A stretch of 35,036 nucleotides of DNA from Oscillospiraceae bacterium (GTDB lineage: Bacteria; Bacillota; Clostridia; Oscillospirales; Ruminococcaceae), in NCBI GenBank assembly GCA_022508925.1, contig JAFLUF010000002.1, forward strand, positions 1 through 35,036. Reading direction: 5' to 3'. A program made the position numbers and the translations under genes. Below the pieces are notes generated by a model. That model saw only the letters and a list, made by a program, of their open reading frames with translations, searched no databases and was not told the origin of the DNA. Shown here one piece after another: positions 17,690 to 25,288 of the stretch (position 1 is the first letter of the stretch; the number at the start of each line of letters is the position of its first letter).

Positions 17690-18243
17690 CAGATAGACAT
17701 AATTTCCTTATTTTTTTCTTCGCCGATTTTTTCAACCTTTTCGATATACTTGTCGGTAAGCTTCTGAATGTCCTTTTCCGCTTCCTTTACATCGTCCTCG
17801 GTTATCTCATTTGCCTTTTTCTTCGCCTTTATTTTATCCATTCCGTCGCGGCGAACGTTTCGTACAGCCACCTTGCTTTCTTCACAGGTCTTGCTCACGG
17901 TCTTGCAAAGCTCCTTGCGGCGTTCTTCCGTAAGCTGCGGAAATACGATCCTTAAAACCGAGCCGTCGTTTGTAGGATTTATTCCCAGCTCGCTCGCCTG
18001 AATTGCCTTTTCAATAGGCTTAAGCTGTGTTTTATCGTAAGGAGTTACCACCAGTATTCTCGCCTCTGCAACAGAGATCGAAGCCATCTGGTTTATCGGC
18101 GTCGGAGTTCCGTAGTACTCAACGCTTATCCTGTCAAGAACAGCGGGATTTGCCCTTCCGGCACGAATGGACGCAAGCTCGTTTGAGAGAGCCGTCAAAC
18201 ATTTCTCCATTCTTTCTTTTGTGTTTTCGATAACCTCTTTCAT
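17689..18243 (-). CDS. frr: Ribosome recycling factor
   Basis: With EF-G, splits post-termination ribosomes. The 184-residue protein begins MKEVIENTKERMEKCLTAL and has the conserved NELASIRAGRANPAVLDRI, YYGTPTPINQMASISV and VRNVRRDGMDKIK segments. A longer reading frame extends upstream to 18342, but the ATG at 18243 is chosen because AGGAGG lies 6 bases upstream, the protein then starts exactly as family members do, and the longer form would overlap pyrH. Confidence 0.97.
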   Translation of the reverse strand: MKEVIENTKERMEKCLTALSNELASIRAGRANPAVLDRISVEYYGTPTPINQMASISVAEARILVVTPYDKTQLKPIEKAIQASELGINPTNDGSVLRIVFPQLTEERRKELCKTVSKTCEESKVAVRNVRRDGMDKIKAKKKANEITEDDVKEAEKDIQKLTDKYIEKVEKIGEEKNKEIMSI

Positions 18244-18259
18244 AGCTTCCTCCTGTAAT

Positions 18260-18982
18260 TTATGATTTCGTAACAAGCGTTCCGACCTGTCCGCCCATAA
18301 CCGCGTCGTAAATATTATCGGGACGGTCAAGATTAAACACAATTACCGGGATATTGTTGTCAATACAAATAGCGGCAGCCGCGCTGTCCATAACCTCAAG
18401 CTTTTTTACAAGAATATCGTGATGAGTAAGCGTATCAAACTTCTTTGCGTCGGGGAATTTTTTCGGGTCTTTGTCATAAATCCCGTCAACCATAGTTGCC
18501 TTGAGAATAATATCCGCTTTAAGCTCTGCGGCTCTCAAAGAAGCCGCGCTGTCAGTCGAGAAAAAAGGATTTCCCGTTCCGCAGCCGAAAATAACGATCC
18601 TGCCCTTTTCGAAATGCCTGATCGCCTTGCCTAAAATAAACGGCTCCGCGACCTGACGCATCGTGATTGCCGTCTGGACTCTCACAACACAACCAAGACC
18701 CTCAAGAACGTCTGCCACATAAAGAGCGTTCATTGTCGTGGCAAGCATTCCGATATGATCGGCGCGCGCGCGGTCATTTCCCGTGGAATCTCTCCCGCGC
18801 CAGAAGTTTCCGCCTCCGACGACAATTCCTATCTCAGCGCCCGCGTCGGCGGCTTTCTTTATGCTCTTGCAGATATTTTCAACCGTCGGCAGGTCAAGAC
18901 CTGTTTCCTTTCCTCCCGCAAGCGCCTCGCCGCTTAGCTTTAACAAAACTCTTCTGTATTTCGGAACCGAATTTTCACTCAT
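18260..18982 (-). CDS. pyrH: UMP kinase
   Basis: Phosphorylates UMP to UDP, feeding RNA, DNA and peptidoglycan precursor synthesis. The 240-residue amino-acid-kinase-fold protein has RVLLKLSGEALAG, VVGGGNFWRGRD and the GCGTGNPFFSTDSAASLRA loop. The ATG at 18982 is preferred over an ATG nine codons upstream: it has a GGGGG site 8 bases upstream and gives the usual length, while the longer form would overlap hom. Followed closely by frr, as in nearly all bacteria. Confidence 0.96.
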   Translation of the reverse strand: MSENSVPKYRRVLLKLSGEALAGGKETGLDLPTVENICKSIKKAADAGAEIGIVVGGGNFWRGRDSTGNDRARADHIGMLATTMNALYVADVLEGLGCVVRVQTAITMRQVAEPFILGKAIRHFEKGRIVIFGCGTGNPFFSTDSAASLRAAELKADIILKATMVDGIYDKDPKKFPDAKKFDTLTHHDILVKKLEVMDSAAAAICIDNNIPVIVFNLDRPDNIYDAVMGGQVGTLVTKS

Positions 18983-19005
18983 CACATTATCCCCCGTTAA
19001 AACAA

Positions 19006-20247
19006 TCAATAGTCCAAAACTCGAATTCTTCCAAGTACCTCTGCCCCGTCAGACACCTTATCAAGCGCCGAAGCCGCGGTTTTTTCACTCATAACGTCGG
19101 TTACAAACGCAAGCTCGTTTTCTTCTTTCTTGTTTGACGATAAATACTTGACATCACCGAAAAGCGCCTTTACAACAGCCTTTGTTACATCAATATTTTT
19201 CGCCCTAAGACGGACATAATTCGCACAGGTAAAGTCGTCAAACGACCGGATAAACGACTGCTCGCTGTCTGACCAGCCAAGCGACCTGCTGGTTTCGGTA
19301 TGCTTTACCGCGGAAACGATATCGCTCACCACGGCGCTTGCCGTCGGAAGCTTTCCCGCACCCTTTCCGTAAAACACAACGTCTCCCGTGGCGTCGCCGC
19401 GTACCAAGATCGCGTTGAATACGTCGCTTACTCCGCTAAGCTGGCTTTCGTCCTTGATTACCGCGGGAAAAACACCGATCGATATCTCGTTGTTTTCTTC
19501 ACGGCGCGCGCAGCCGATAAGCTTGATTTTAGCGTCAAAGCTGTCCATGTACTCAACATCGGCAAGAGTAACATTTGTAATGCCTTCTGTATGAACATTT
19601 TCGGGATAAACATGACGTCCGAACGCGAGAGAAGCAAGAATGCATATCTTTCTGCACGCGTCTGTTCCCTCAACATCCGCCGCGGGATTTCTCTCAGCGT
19701 AGCCGAGCTGCTGAGCGATCTTAAGCGCCTCGTCAAACGCCATTCCGTCCCTGAACATCTTGGTGAGGATAAAGTTTGTCGTTCCGTTAAGGATTCCGGC
19801 TATCGCGTCAATTTCATTTGCCTCAAGGCAAGCGTGAATCGGCTTGATTATCGGGATACCGCCGCCGACGCTCGCTTCGAAGAAAAAGTTTACGTTTTTC
19901 TCCTGCGCAAGCTTAAGCAGCTCCGCGCCTTTTTTTGCCACAAGCTCTTTATTTGACGTTACAACACTTTTTCCCGCCATAAGCGCAGATTTCACGAAAT
20001 CATATGAAGGCTTTATACCTCCTATGACCTCGGTCACAACTCCTACCTCGGGATCATTCAGAATAACATCAAAATCCTTTACAAACTTATCCGCGTATGG
20101 GCTGTCGGGAAAATCACGCAAATCAAGGATATACTTTATATCAAGCTCTTCCCCCGCTTTTTTTTCAAGGTTTTCCTTATTTTTGTAAAAAACCTCGACT
20201 GTTCCTGAGCCAACAACGCCGTATCCCAAAACGGCAATCTTAGCCAT
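19006..20247 (-). CDS. hom: Homoserine dehydrogenase
   Basis: NAD(P)H-dependent reduction of aspartate semialdehyde to homoserine, the branch to threonine and methionine. The 413-residue protein shows the Rossmann motif AVLGYGVVGSGTVEVF, the SNKELVAKKG and NGTTNFILTKM signatures, catalytic-domain residues in YAERNPAADVEGTDA, and a C-terminal ACT-type domain from about residue 340 that usually gives threonine feedback. The ATG at 20247 fits the family start and follows AGGAAAGG; a longer frame to 20340 runs into the promoter. No thrB, thrC or lysC lies beside it. It is the first gene of the transcript that leads into pyrH, an unusual partner. Confidence 0.95.
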   Translation of the reverse strand: MAKIAVLGYGVVGSGTVEVFYKNKENLEKKAGEELDIKYILDLRDFPDSPYADKFVKDFDVILNDPEVGVVTEVIGGIKPSYDFVKSALMAGKSVVTSNKELVAKKGAELLKLAQEKNVNFFFEASVGGGIPIIKPIHACLEANEIDAIAGILNGTTNFILTKMFRDGMAFDEALKIAQQLGYAERNPAADVEGTDACRKICILASLAFGRHVYPENVHTEGITNVTLADVEYMDSFDAKIKLIGCARREENNEISIGVFPAVIKDESQLSGVSDVFNAILVRGDATGDVVFYGKGAGKLPTASAVVSDIVSAVKHTETSRSLGWSDSEQSFIRSFDDFTCANYVRLRAKNIDVTKAVVKALFGDVKYLSSNKKEENELAFVTDVMSEKTAASALDKVSDGAEVLGRIRVLDY

Positions 20248-20287
20248 ACCTAACAATCCTTTCCTGCAATTTATTGCTATCCTTAGT

Positions 20288-20316
20288 ATTATATCACAAT
20301 TTACATTTTTTTTCAA
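20288..20316 (-). promoter_or_regulatory. Sigma-A promoter for hom and the downstream cluster
   Basis: Minus-strand TTGAAA (20311-20316), 17-base spacer, TATAAT (20288-20293). The leader is only about 35-40 bases, leaving no room for a threonine or methionine riboswitch or a T-box. Confidence 0.75.
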
Positions 20317-20394
20317 GTAGTTTTTAATATAACATGTCAAAAAATAGTGGTTTATGGAATATGTTATCCCATATTTTGTAATTTTGCCCGATGA

Positions 20395-20423
20395 TTGACT
20401 ATTTTACGACTTTACTGTATAAT
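20395..20423 (+). promoter_or_regulatory. Promoter for the ECF sigma operon
   Basis: TTGACT (20395-20400), 17-base spacer, TATAAT (20418-20423) on the plus strand. It looks like a vegetative promoter rather than an ECF-type AAC/CGT promoter. The leader is about 105-110 bases. The rest of the 20248-20537 divergent intergenic region holds the hom promoter and otherwise AT-rich sequence with no gene. Confidence 0.75.
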
Positions 20424-20537
20424 AAATTTGCAAGTTATTTACTGATACGCTCAAAAATTTTTAAAATATACAGTGATATGATCGATATTTTTTCTGTTTA
20501 TTGAGGTGAAAAACCTAAAAACAAGGAGGTGTGAGGT

Positions 20538-21098
20538 ATGGATGATAAGCAGATAGTAGATTTATACTGGGAGCGCTCGGAAACGGCTATCGCCGAAACA
20601 GAAAAGAAATACGGGCGTTACTGCCACTATATCGCGTATCAGATACTTTACAACGACGAGGACGCAATGATGGTGGTAAACGACACATATCTGAAGGCAT
20701 GGAACACAATTCCCACGCAGAAGCCCGATCCGTTAAAATCCTATGTAGGCATGATAAGCCGACAGCTTGCGCTGAATACTTACGAAAAACAGCACGCCAA
20801 AAAACGCAGCGGCGGTCAGGTACCGCTTGTGCTCGACGAATTGTCGGAATGTATTTCCGACAGCAACAGCAGCGCGGATATTTCCGAAAGGATCGCGATC
20901 TCAGACGCGTTAAACCGTTTTTTACGGTCACTGCCGAAACGGACGCGAAACATATTCGTTCGCAGATATTTTTACATGAGCTCCATAGCGGAGATAGCAA
21001 AGGATTATAAAATGAAGGAAAGCAGTGTGTCTATGCTTTTGCTGAGAACACGAAAAAAACTTCAGCAGTTTCTCGGAAAGGAGGGTTTTGATATATGA
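20538..21098 (+). CDS. ECF-type RNA polymerase sigma factor
   Basis: Directs RNA polymerase to a stress or envelope regulon (family knowledge; target genes unknown). The 186-residue protein has sigma region 2 at about residues 8-80 (YHIAYQILYNDEDAMMVVND-like helices, TYLKAWNTIP) and region 4 at about 115-175 with the helix-turn-helix IAEIAKDYKMKESSVSMLLL. The linker contains an acidic Asp-Ser-Asn-Ser stretch. It has an excellent AAGGAGG site and overlaps the next gene by 4 bases, the usual arrangement for a sigma factor with its anti-sigma partner. Confidence 0.93.
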   Translation: MDDKQIVDLYWERSETAIAETEKKYGRYCHYIAYQILYNDEDAMMVVNDTYLKAWNTIPTQKPDPLKSYVGMISRQLALNTYEKQHAKKRSGGQVPLVLDELSECISDSNSSADISERIAISDALNRFLRSLPKRTRNIFVRRYFYMSSIAEIAKDYKMKESSVSMLLLRTRKKLQQFLGKEGFDI

Positions 21099-22201
21099 AC
21101 AACAAAGATTTATTGAAAGCAATGGGAAACATCGATCCAAAGCTTATCGCGGACGCCGCGCCGAATAAGTTCGATAATAAGATCCCGGATAGATCCGTTC
21201 CCGCCGAGCACGGCATTAGTATCAGCACCGAAAATGTCAAGACCCGAAAGTTTCCTTGGAAAATAATTGTATCGTCTGCAGCCTGTGCCGCGGCGGTTTT
21301 GTTCGGCGTGTTCATCATGAAAGACATTATTCCCATAGATCCCGACAACAAACATAACAGCAATAGTTACAGCGCAAATTCGGGCTTTGGGGCAGGCGAC
21401 GCGTCAAATTCCGGTTCTCCTGACAGCGAGCCGAACAGCGATTCGGAAAATTCCGCCGGCAGTGATTCGGAAAACTCTTCTGACAGCAACAACGAAAACA
21501 AGAACGAGAATGTATATGATTTTGAGGACTATGACATCTCCGATGTAGAAGCCGAAATTCTTTCAATAAAAACAACAGAAGGCACAATAGAACATACATT
21601 CAAAAAGATAATGCTTCACGCGGCAACTCTCGGCGAAATGGTGGACGACCTTCAGAGAAGCAAATACTTTGACAGAATAACCGAGGTTCAGTTTATGGTA
21701 GGGGCAAAATCACTTCCGAGTTACACATACACATTTAAGGACGGAGAGTGGAGCTTTGAAGGTCAGGATTGGGACGGACCCATAGATATAGAATATACCG
21801 ACGAACAGATACGTGAAACAGATATTTCGGAAAAAATGCTGATTTTTGTACGTTATGATGAAGATAAATGGGTTAGATATTTGGTATCGATCTTATTTGA
21901 TTGGGACGCGGAAAACCTTTGGAACTATACTGATGATTTCTCGATAGCCATTGGGCAAATTATTAAAGCTTCGGAAACCATTGAGGAAATGGTGCAGGCT
22001 ATCAGGGAAATTGACAAATATGAATTGGCGACCGATATTGCTGTATTCAAGAGCCAATTGGACTATTTAAAAAATACCGGTCTGATAACCGAAGGCAAGC
22101 TGGAACCGGGAATGGTAATAGTGGTTTATAGCCCTAAGGGGGGATATACAGAATATAATAAACTTTCTTCCGATTCGGATGACGTTACTCCAAGAGGCTG
22201 A
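21095..22201 (+). CDS. Single-pass membrane protein, probable anti-sigma factor
   Basis: The 368-residue protein has a cytoplasmic N-terminus beginning MNNKDLLKAMGNIDPKLIAD, a pattern I know from clostridial anti-sigma proteins encoded after ECF genes. One membrane segment follows at about 55-76, then an extracytoplasmic low-complexity linker at about 85-140 rich in Ser, Asp, Asn and Glu, and a C-terminal domain (140-368) I do not recognise. There is no zinc-type HxxxCxxC anti-sigma motif. The 4-base overlap with the sigma gene supports a partnership. An anchored anti-sigma with an extracellular sensor could be released by proteolysis, possibly by the site-2 proteases encoded in this window; that is inference. 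Role moderately sure, sensor function unknown. Confidence 0.78.
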   Translation: MNNKDLLKAMGNIDPKLIADAAPNKFDNKIPDRSVPAEHGISISTENVKTRKFPWKIIVSSAACAAAVLFGVFIMKDIIPIDPDNKHNSNSYSANSGFGAGDASNSGSPDSEPNSDSENSAGSDSENSSDSNNENKNENVYDFEDYDISDVEAEILSIKTTEGTIEHTFKKIMLHAATLGEMVDDLQRSKYFDRITEVQFMVGAKSLPSYTYTFKDGEWSFEGQDWDGPIDIEYTDEQIRETDISEKMLIFVRYDEDKWVRYLVSILFDWDAENLWNYTDDFSIAIGQIIKASETIEEMVQAIREIDKYELATDIAVFKSQLDYLKNTGLITEGKLEPGMVIVVYSPKGGYTEYNKLSSDSDDVTPRG

Positions 22202-22224
22202 TATCCAAATTAAAACCAAACATC

Positions 22225-22255
22225 ATACCGCCGATTTTAGTCGGCGGTATTTTTT
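22225..22255 (+). terminator. Intrinsic terminator of the sigma/anti-sigma operon
   Basis: Perfect 10-base stem (ATACCGCCGA / TCGGCGGTAT) with a 6-base loop, followed by six T residues, 24 bases after the anti-sigma stop codon on the plus strand. Confidence 0.92.
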
Positions 22256-22268
22256 GCGACTTCAACAG

Positions 22269-22302
22269 AAAAAAGGCTGAGCAGAAATTCTGCACAGCCT
22301 TT
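22269..22302 (-). terminator. Intrinsic terminator of glgA
   Basis: Read on the minus strand, a stem AAAGGCTG / CAGCCTTT continues through one mismatch into GCAGA / TCTGC, then a run of six T. It lies just after the glgA stop and 14 bases from the plus-strand terminator, giving separate terminators for the convergent units. Confidence 0.88.
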
Positions 22303-22315
22303 GACTTATTAATTA

Positions 22316-23740
22316 TTACTCGCCGCAAAGCTCTTTGTAAAGCCCGATGTAGAGCTTTGCAGAAGCCTCCCAGCTGAAATCGGCGTTCATAGCACGCGAA
22401 ACGATCTTCTTCCATTCGTTCTTGTCTCTGTAAAGCTCTCTCGCGCGAAGAATAGCATTGAGCATATCGCCCGCGTTGTAGCTCTGGAACGTATAACCGA
22501 TGCCGTTATCGCCCGCGTCGATGATACTGTCCTTAAGACCGCCCGTAGCGCGAACTATCGGAATTGTTCCGTATCTCGCCGCGATCATCTGCGCAAGACC
22601 ACACGGCTCGCTCTTCGACGGCATGAGGAACATATCCGCGCCGGCGTAAATTCTCTTTGCGAGCTGGGGATTATATCCGCGGTAGAAGCCAACCTTGTCG
22701 GGATAACGCCAGTGCATTTCCTGGAAGAAGTCCTCGTACTGCTTTTCACCCGAACCGAGAATAACCACCTGCATATCGGCGGTTGAAACGATCTCGTCAA
22801 ATACATATCTTACGAGATCAAATCCCTTATGGTCAGCAAATCTTGAAATCATCGCGATAAGAGGAACGTCATACTGCGGCATTCCGAACTCTTCAAACAG
22901 AGCGGACTTGCAGGCAGCCTTGCCTTTCTGATTTTTCGCGGAAAATTTCGCAGCAATACCGGGATCCTTCTCGGGATTGTACAGCTCGGTATCAATTCCG
23001 TTCAAGAAACCGCAGGTCTTGTATTGCTTATTACGGAGTATTCTGTCAAGACCGTGAGAAAACCAAGGGTCAAGTATTTCCTTGGCATAGGTAGGAGAAA
23101 CGGTAGTTACCTTATCGGCAACCTCGATAGCGCCCTTCATAAAGTTCAGATCGCGGTCGTACTCAACTATGCTTACATTATGCGGCGGAATGCCCACGAT
23201 ATCCTTTACGATATCAAGACCGTACTGTCCCTGATAACCGATGTTATGGATAGTAAACACATTTTTGATGTCGCCGAATCCCCACTCGTTTTTGTAGAAC
23301 AGGTGGTGATAAACAGGAATAAGCGCGCACTGCCAATCGTTTGAGTTTATGATCTGCGGGTGGAAGTCTATATGACGAAGCATCTCAAGTACGGCTCTGC
23401 TGAAGAAAACATATCTTTCGGCGTCGTCAAAATATCCGTAAAGACCGTGATCGCGCTTAAAATAATACTCATTATCAATAAAGTAATAGGTAACGCCATC
23501 TGTAACCTGCGAGAAAACACCGCAGTACTGACTTCTCCAGCCCACGGGAACAGTAAAGTTTGTGACAAACTGCATCTTTTCCTTCTGCTCGGGCTTAATG
23601 GTATTTACATAATACGGCATTACAACGCGCGCGTCATGTCCCGCAGCTACGAGAGCTTTCGGAAGCGAACCCGCAACATCCGCAAGACCGCCGCTTGCCG
23701 CAAATGGCAGCGCTTCACTCGCCGCATACAAAATGTTCAT
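22316..23740 (-). CDS. glgA: Glycogen synthase (ADP-glucose type, GT5)
   Basis: Adds glucose from ADP-glucose to alpha-1,4-glucan. The 474-residue GT-B protein starts MNILYAASEALPFAASGGLADVAGSLPKAL; the usual KTGGL loop is SGGL here, with lysine replaced as in many gut Firmicutes. The C-terminal nucleotide-sugar domain is clear: MISRFADHKGFDLV, GSGEKQYEDFF and FLMPSKSEPCGLAQMIAARYG with the retaining-enzyme glutamate. A GGAGG site precedes the ATG at 23740. No glgB, glgC or glgP lies in the window, so it is a lone glycogen gene here, although glucokinase is nearby at 26990. Confidence 0.95.
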   Translation of the reverse strand: MNILYAASEALPFAASGGLADVAGSLPKALVAAGHDARVVMPYYVNTIKPEQKEKMQFVTNFTVPVGWRSQYCGVFSQVTDGVTYYFIDNEYYFKRDHGLYGYFDDAERYVFFSRAVLEMLRHIDFHPQIINSNDWQCALIPVYHHLFYKNEWGFGDIKNVFTIHNIGYQGQYGLDIVKDIVGIPPHNVSIVEYDRDLNFMKGAIEVADKVTTVSPTYAKEILDPWFSHGLDRILRNKQYKTCGFLNGIDTELYNPEKDPGIAAKFSAKNQKGKAACKSALFEEFGMPQYDVPLIAMISRFADHKGFDLVRYVFDEIVSTADMQVVILGSGEKQYEDFFQEMHWRYPDKVGFYRGYNPQLAKRIYAGADMFLMPSKSEPCGLAQMIAARYGTIPIVRATGGLKDSIIDAGDNGIGYTFQSYNAGDMLNAILRARELYRDKNEWKKIVSRAMNADFSWEASAKLYIGLYKELCGE

Positions 23741-23825
23741 ATTTCAGACCTCCATATATTTGGTAACTATTCCGCTGTTTAAAGGTACGCCTATCCTACT
23801 GTTCAAAATCACACTGCTTCAATTA

Positions 23826-24500
23826 TTACGAGCTGGTGACAATGTATTTCTGGAGCGCGCCTGCCAAATTGTTGGCGGGCATTGTCTGCAAATAGATCTT
23901 GCCGGGTCCGGTAACCTTTGTATTGAACAGGCCCTCACCGCCGAACAGAACGTTTCCTACGCCCTTTACCTTTTCGATCTCCATAGTTACGGTAGAAGAC
24001 ATAGCAGCCAGATAGCCCGTATCTATAAGCATCTGCTGACCCGCCTGAAGCTCGTACTCAACAACATATCCGTCGATCTCAACAAACGCCATACCTTTTC
24101 CGGAAAGACGCTGCATGATAAAGCCCTCGCCGCCGAACATAGCCGTGCTGAACTTCTTCTGGAAAGCCACCGAGAACTCTACCCCGGGTTCGGACGCAAG
24201 ATAACCGCCCTTTTGTACGATCATCTCGCCCTGGCTGATATCAAACGGAAGGATAGAACCGGGAATGCTCGAAGCAAAAGCGATCATACCGGGACCGCCC
24301 TCCGAAGTGTATGTATTAGTAAAAATAGACTCGCCGGAAAACATCTTGCTCATAGCCTTGCCAAAGCCGCCTGTGCTTGTTTCCATCTTCATATTCGGGG
24401 TCATCCATGACATTGCGCCCTTCTGGCAGTTTACCTTCTCGTTTGCGTCTAAGTAAACAAGAACGACAGGCAACGGCTCGCCTTTGATTTCAAATCTCAT
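23826..24500 (-). CDS. AIM24/TIGR00266-family protein
   Basis: Function in bacteria not established; the family is named after mitochondrial Aim24. The 224-residue protein is a glycine-rich all-beta protein typical of the family: KGAMSWMTPNMKMET near the N-terminus, GGPGMIAFASSIPGSILPFD, MFGGEGFIMQRLSGKGMAFV and VLFGGEGLFNTKVTGPGKIY near the end. No signal peptide or membrane segment. The ATG at 24500 has a GGAG site and its own strong promoter. glgA follows after 85 bases with no terminator between, so the two may be co-transcribed. Confidence 0.9.
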   Translation of the reverse strand: MRFEIKGEPLPVVLVYLDANEKVNCQKGAMSWMTPNMKMETSTGGFGKAMSKMFSGESIFTNTYTSEGGPGMIAFASSIPGSILPFDISQGEMIVQKGGYLASEPGVEFSVAFQKKFSTAMFGGEGFIMQRLSGKGMAFVEIDGYVVEYELQAGQQMLIDTGYLAAMSSTVTMEIEKVKGVGNVLFGGEGLFNTKVTGPGKIYLQTMPANNLAGALQKYIVTSS

Positions 24501-24545
24501 AGTTTTTCTCCTTAAATAAAATTAATTTGCAATATCTGCTATTAT

Positions 24546-24575
24546 ATTATAAAATAAGAAAATATCATTTGTCAA
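24546..24575 (-). promoter_or_regulatory. Promoter for the AIM24-family gene
   Basis: Minus-strand TTGACA (24570-24575), 18-base spacer and TATAAT (24546-24551); a second overlapping TATAAT at 24541-24546 is less well spaced. It may also drive glgA. Confidence 0.72.
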
Positions 24576-24638
24576 GTAAAAATCATAATTTTTGTCTATT
24601 TCGACAATTTATATCATTTTTTTTGTTGGTTTATACAG

Positions 24639-25226
24639 CTATGTTTTAAGGCAGCATAAAAACACAATATACAGTATGATAATCGAAAAGTAAAATGAAG
24701 CACCACCGATAAGAATTACGATGGCCAACAGCAAGACCGCTGAACCTATCCCGGCTATACGCATGACCTTATCAACATTTTCGGGTTTATAGCGGCTAAC
24801 CGCGAAATTTTTCAGAAGCTGCGCCCCGTCAAGCGAGCCAATAGGAAGAATGTTGAAAAACGAGGTAAACAGATTTATTGCTGACGCGACATTATTTCCA
24901 GCTATGAGCATGACCGCAGCCGCAATAATATTTCCCGCACAGCCCGCGATCAATATCAACGCGCGCGGCAGTTTGCCGGCGCGGCTAATTTCCCGCGAGG
25001 AAATGCGTATCCCCGCTCCGTAAAACAATATCTCGTCCGCGGGGATCCCGAAGATTATCATTAAGACAAGATGCGAAAGCTCGTGTATTCCGCAGGCACA
25101 AAGCGCCGCCATTCCAAATCCGCTGTTTGTAATCAAAAAAAAAGCCGTTGTAACAAAAAAAGTAAAGCTGAACTGCAGATATGTATTTACAACCTTAAAT
25201 TCAATCATATTCAAATGTATGTCCAT
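24639..25226 (-). CDS. Site-2 protease (M50) family membrane metalloprotease, SpoIVFB-like
   Basis: The 195-residue, mostly hydrophobic protein has the zinc motif HELSH at residues 48-52 and the second motif NILPIGSLDGAQLL with the third ligand D133, each next to a membrane segment. It has no PDZ domain and no C-terminal CBS domain, so it is a minimal S2P resembling the core of SpoIVFB. Substrate unknown. The start is uncertain: ATG codons at 25226 and 25208 both lack a good ribosome binding site. It lies only 62 bases after ilvD, with a hairpin between them. It need not be the sporulation protease; no spoIVFA is adjacent. Confidence 0.85.
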   Translation of the reverse strand: MDIHLNMIEFKVVNTYLQFSFTFFVTTAFFLITNSGFGMAALCACGIHELSHLVLMIIFGIPADEILFYGAGIRISSREISRAGKLPRALILIAGCAGNIIAAAVMLIAGNNVASAINLFTSFFNILPIGSLDGAQLLKNFAVSRYKPENVDKVMRIAGIGSAVLLLAIVILIGGASFYFSIIILYIVFLCCLKT

Positions 25227-25243
25227 TTTTCATAAAATATGCG

Positions 25244-25272
25244 AAAGCGCGGGATTTTGTCCCGCGCTTTTT
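25244..25272 (-). terminator. Strong hairpin after ilvD
   Basis: An 11-base perfect stem (AAAGCGCGGGA / TCCCGCGCTTT) with a 5-base loop lies between the ilvD stop and the M50 start. In the minus direction the T-run is short (TTT, then CGCATATTTT), so termination is likely but may be partial; on the plus strand the T-run is longer, but no gene is known to end there. Confidence 0.65.
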
Positions 25273-25288
25273 ATAAGCTGTTGTATAA

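Noticed and set aside
18244-18342. N-terminal extension of ribosome recycling factor by 33 codons
   Set aside because: The extension overlaps pyrH, has no ribosome binding site, and the downstream ATG has AGGAGG and the standard family start.
19300-19956. Long plus-strand open frame (218 codons) opposite hom
   Set aside because: It is antisense to a clear homoserine dehydrogenase, has no recognisable motif and no ribosome binding site.
20248-20340. N-terminal extension of homoserine dehydrogenase
   Set aside because: It would place the start inside the promoter; the ATG at 20247 gives the canonical Rossmann start and has a ribosome binding site.
20248-20537. Possible riboswitch or T-box upstream of hom or the sigma gene
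   Set aside because: The hom leader is only about 35-40 bases, and the sigma leader shows no conserved riboswitch core or terminator stem.
23733-24410. Plus-strand open frame of 225 codons opposite the AIM24-family gene
   Set aside because: It is a shadow of a well-matched minus-strand gene; its composition is irregular and it has no family signature.
24639-25226. Assignment of the small M50 protein as SpoIVFB proper
   Set aside because: It lacks an adjacent spoIVFA and the CBS domain; only the core protease fold is supported.
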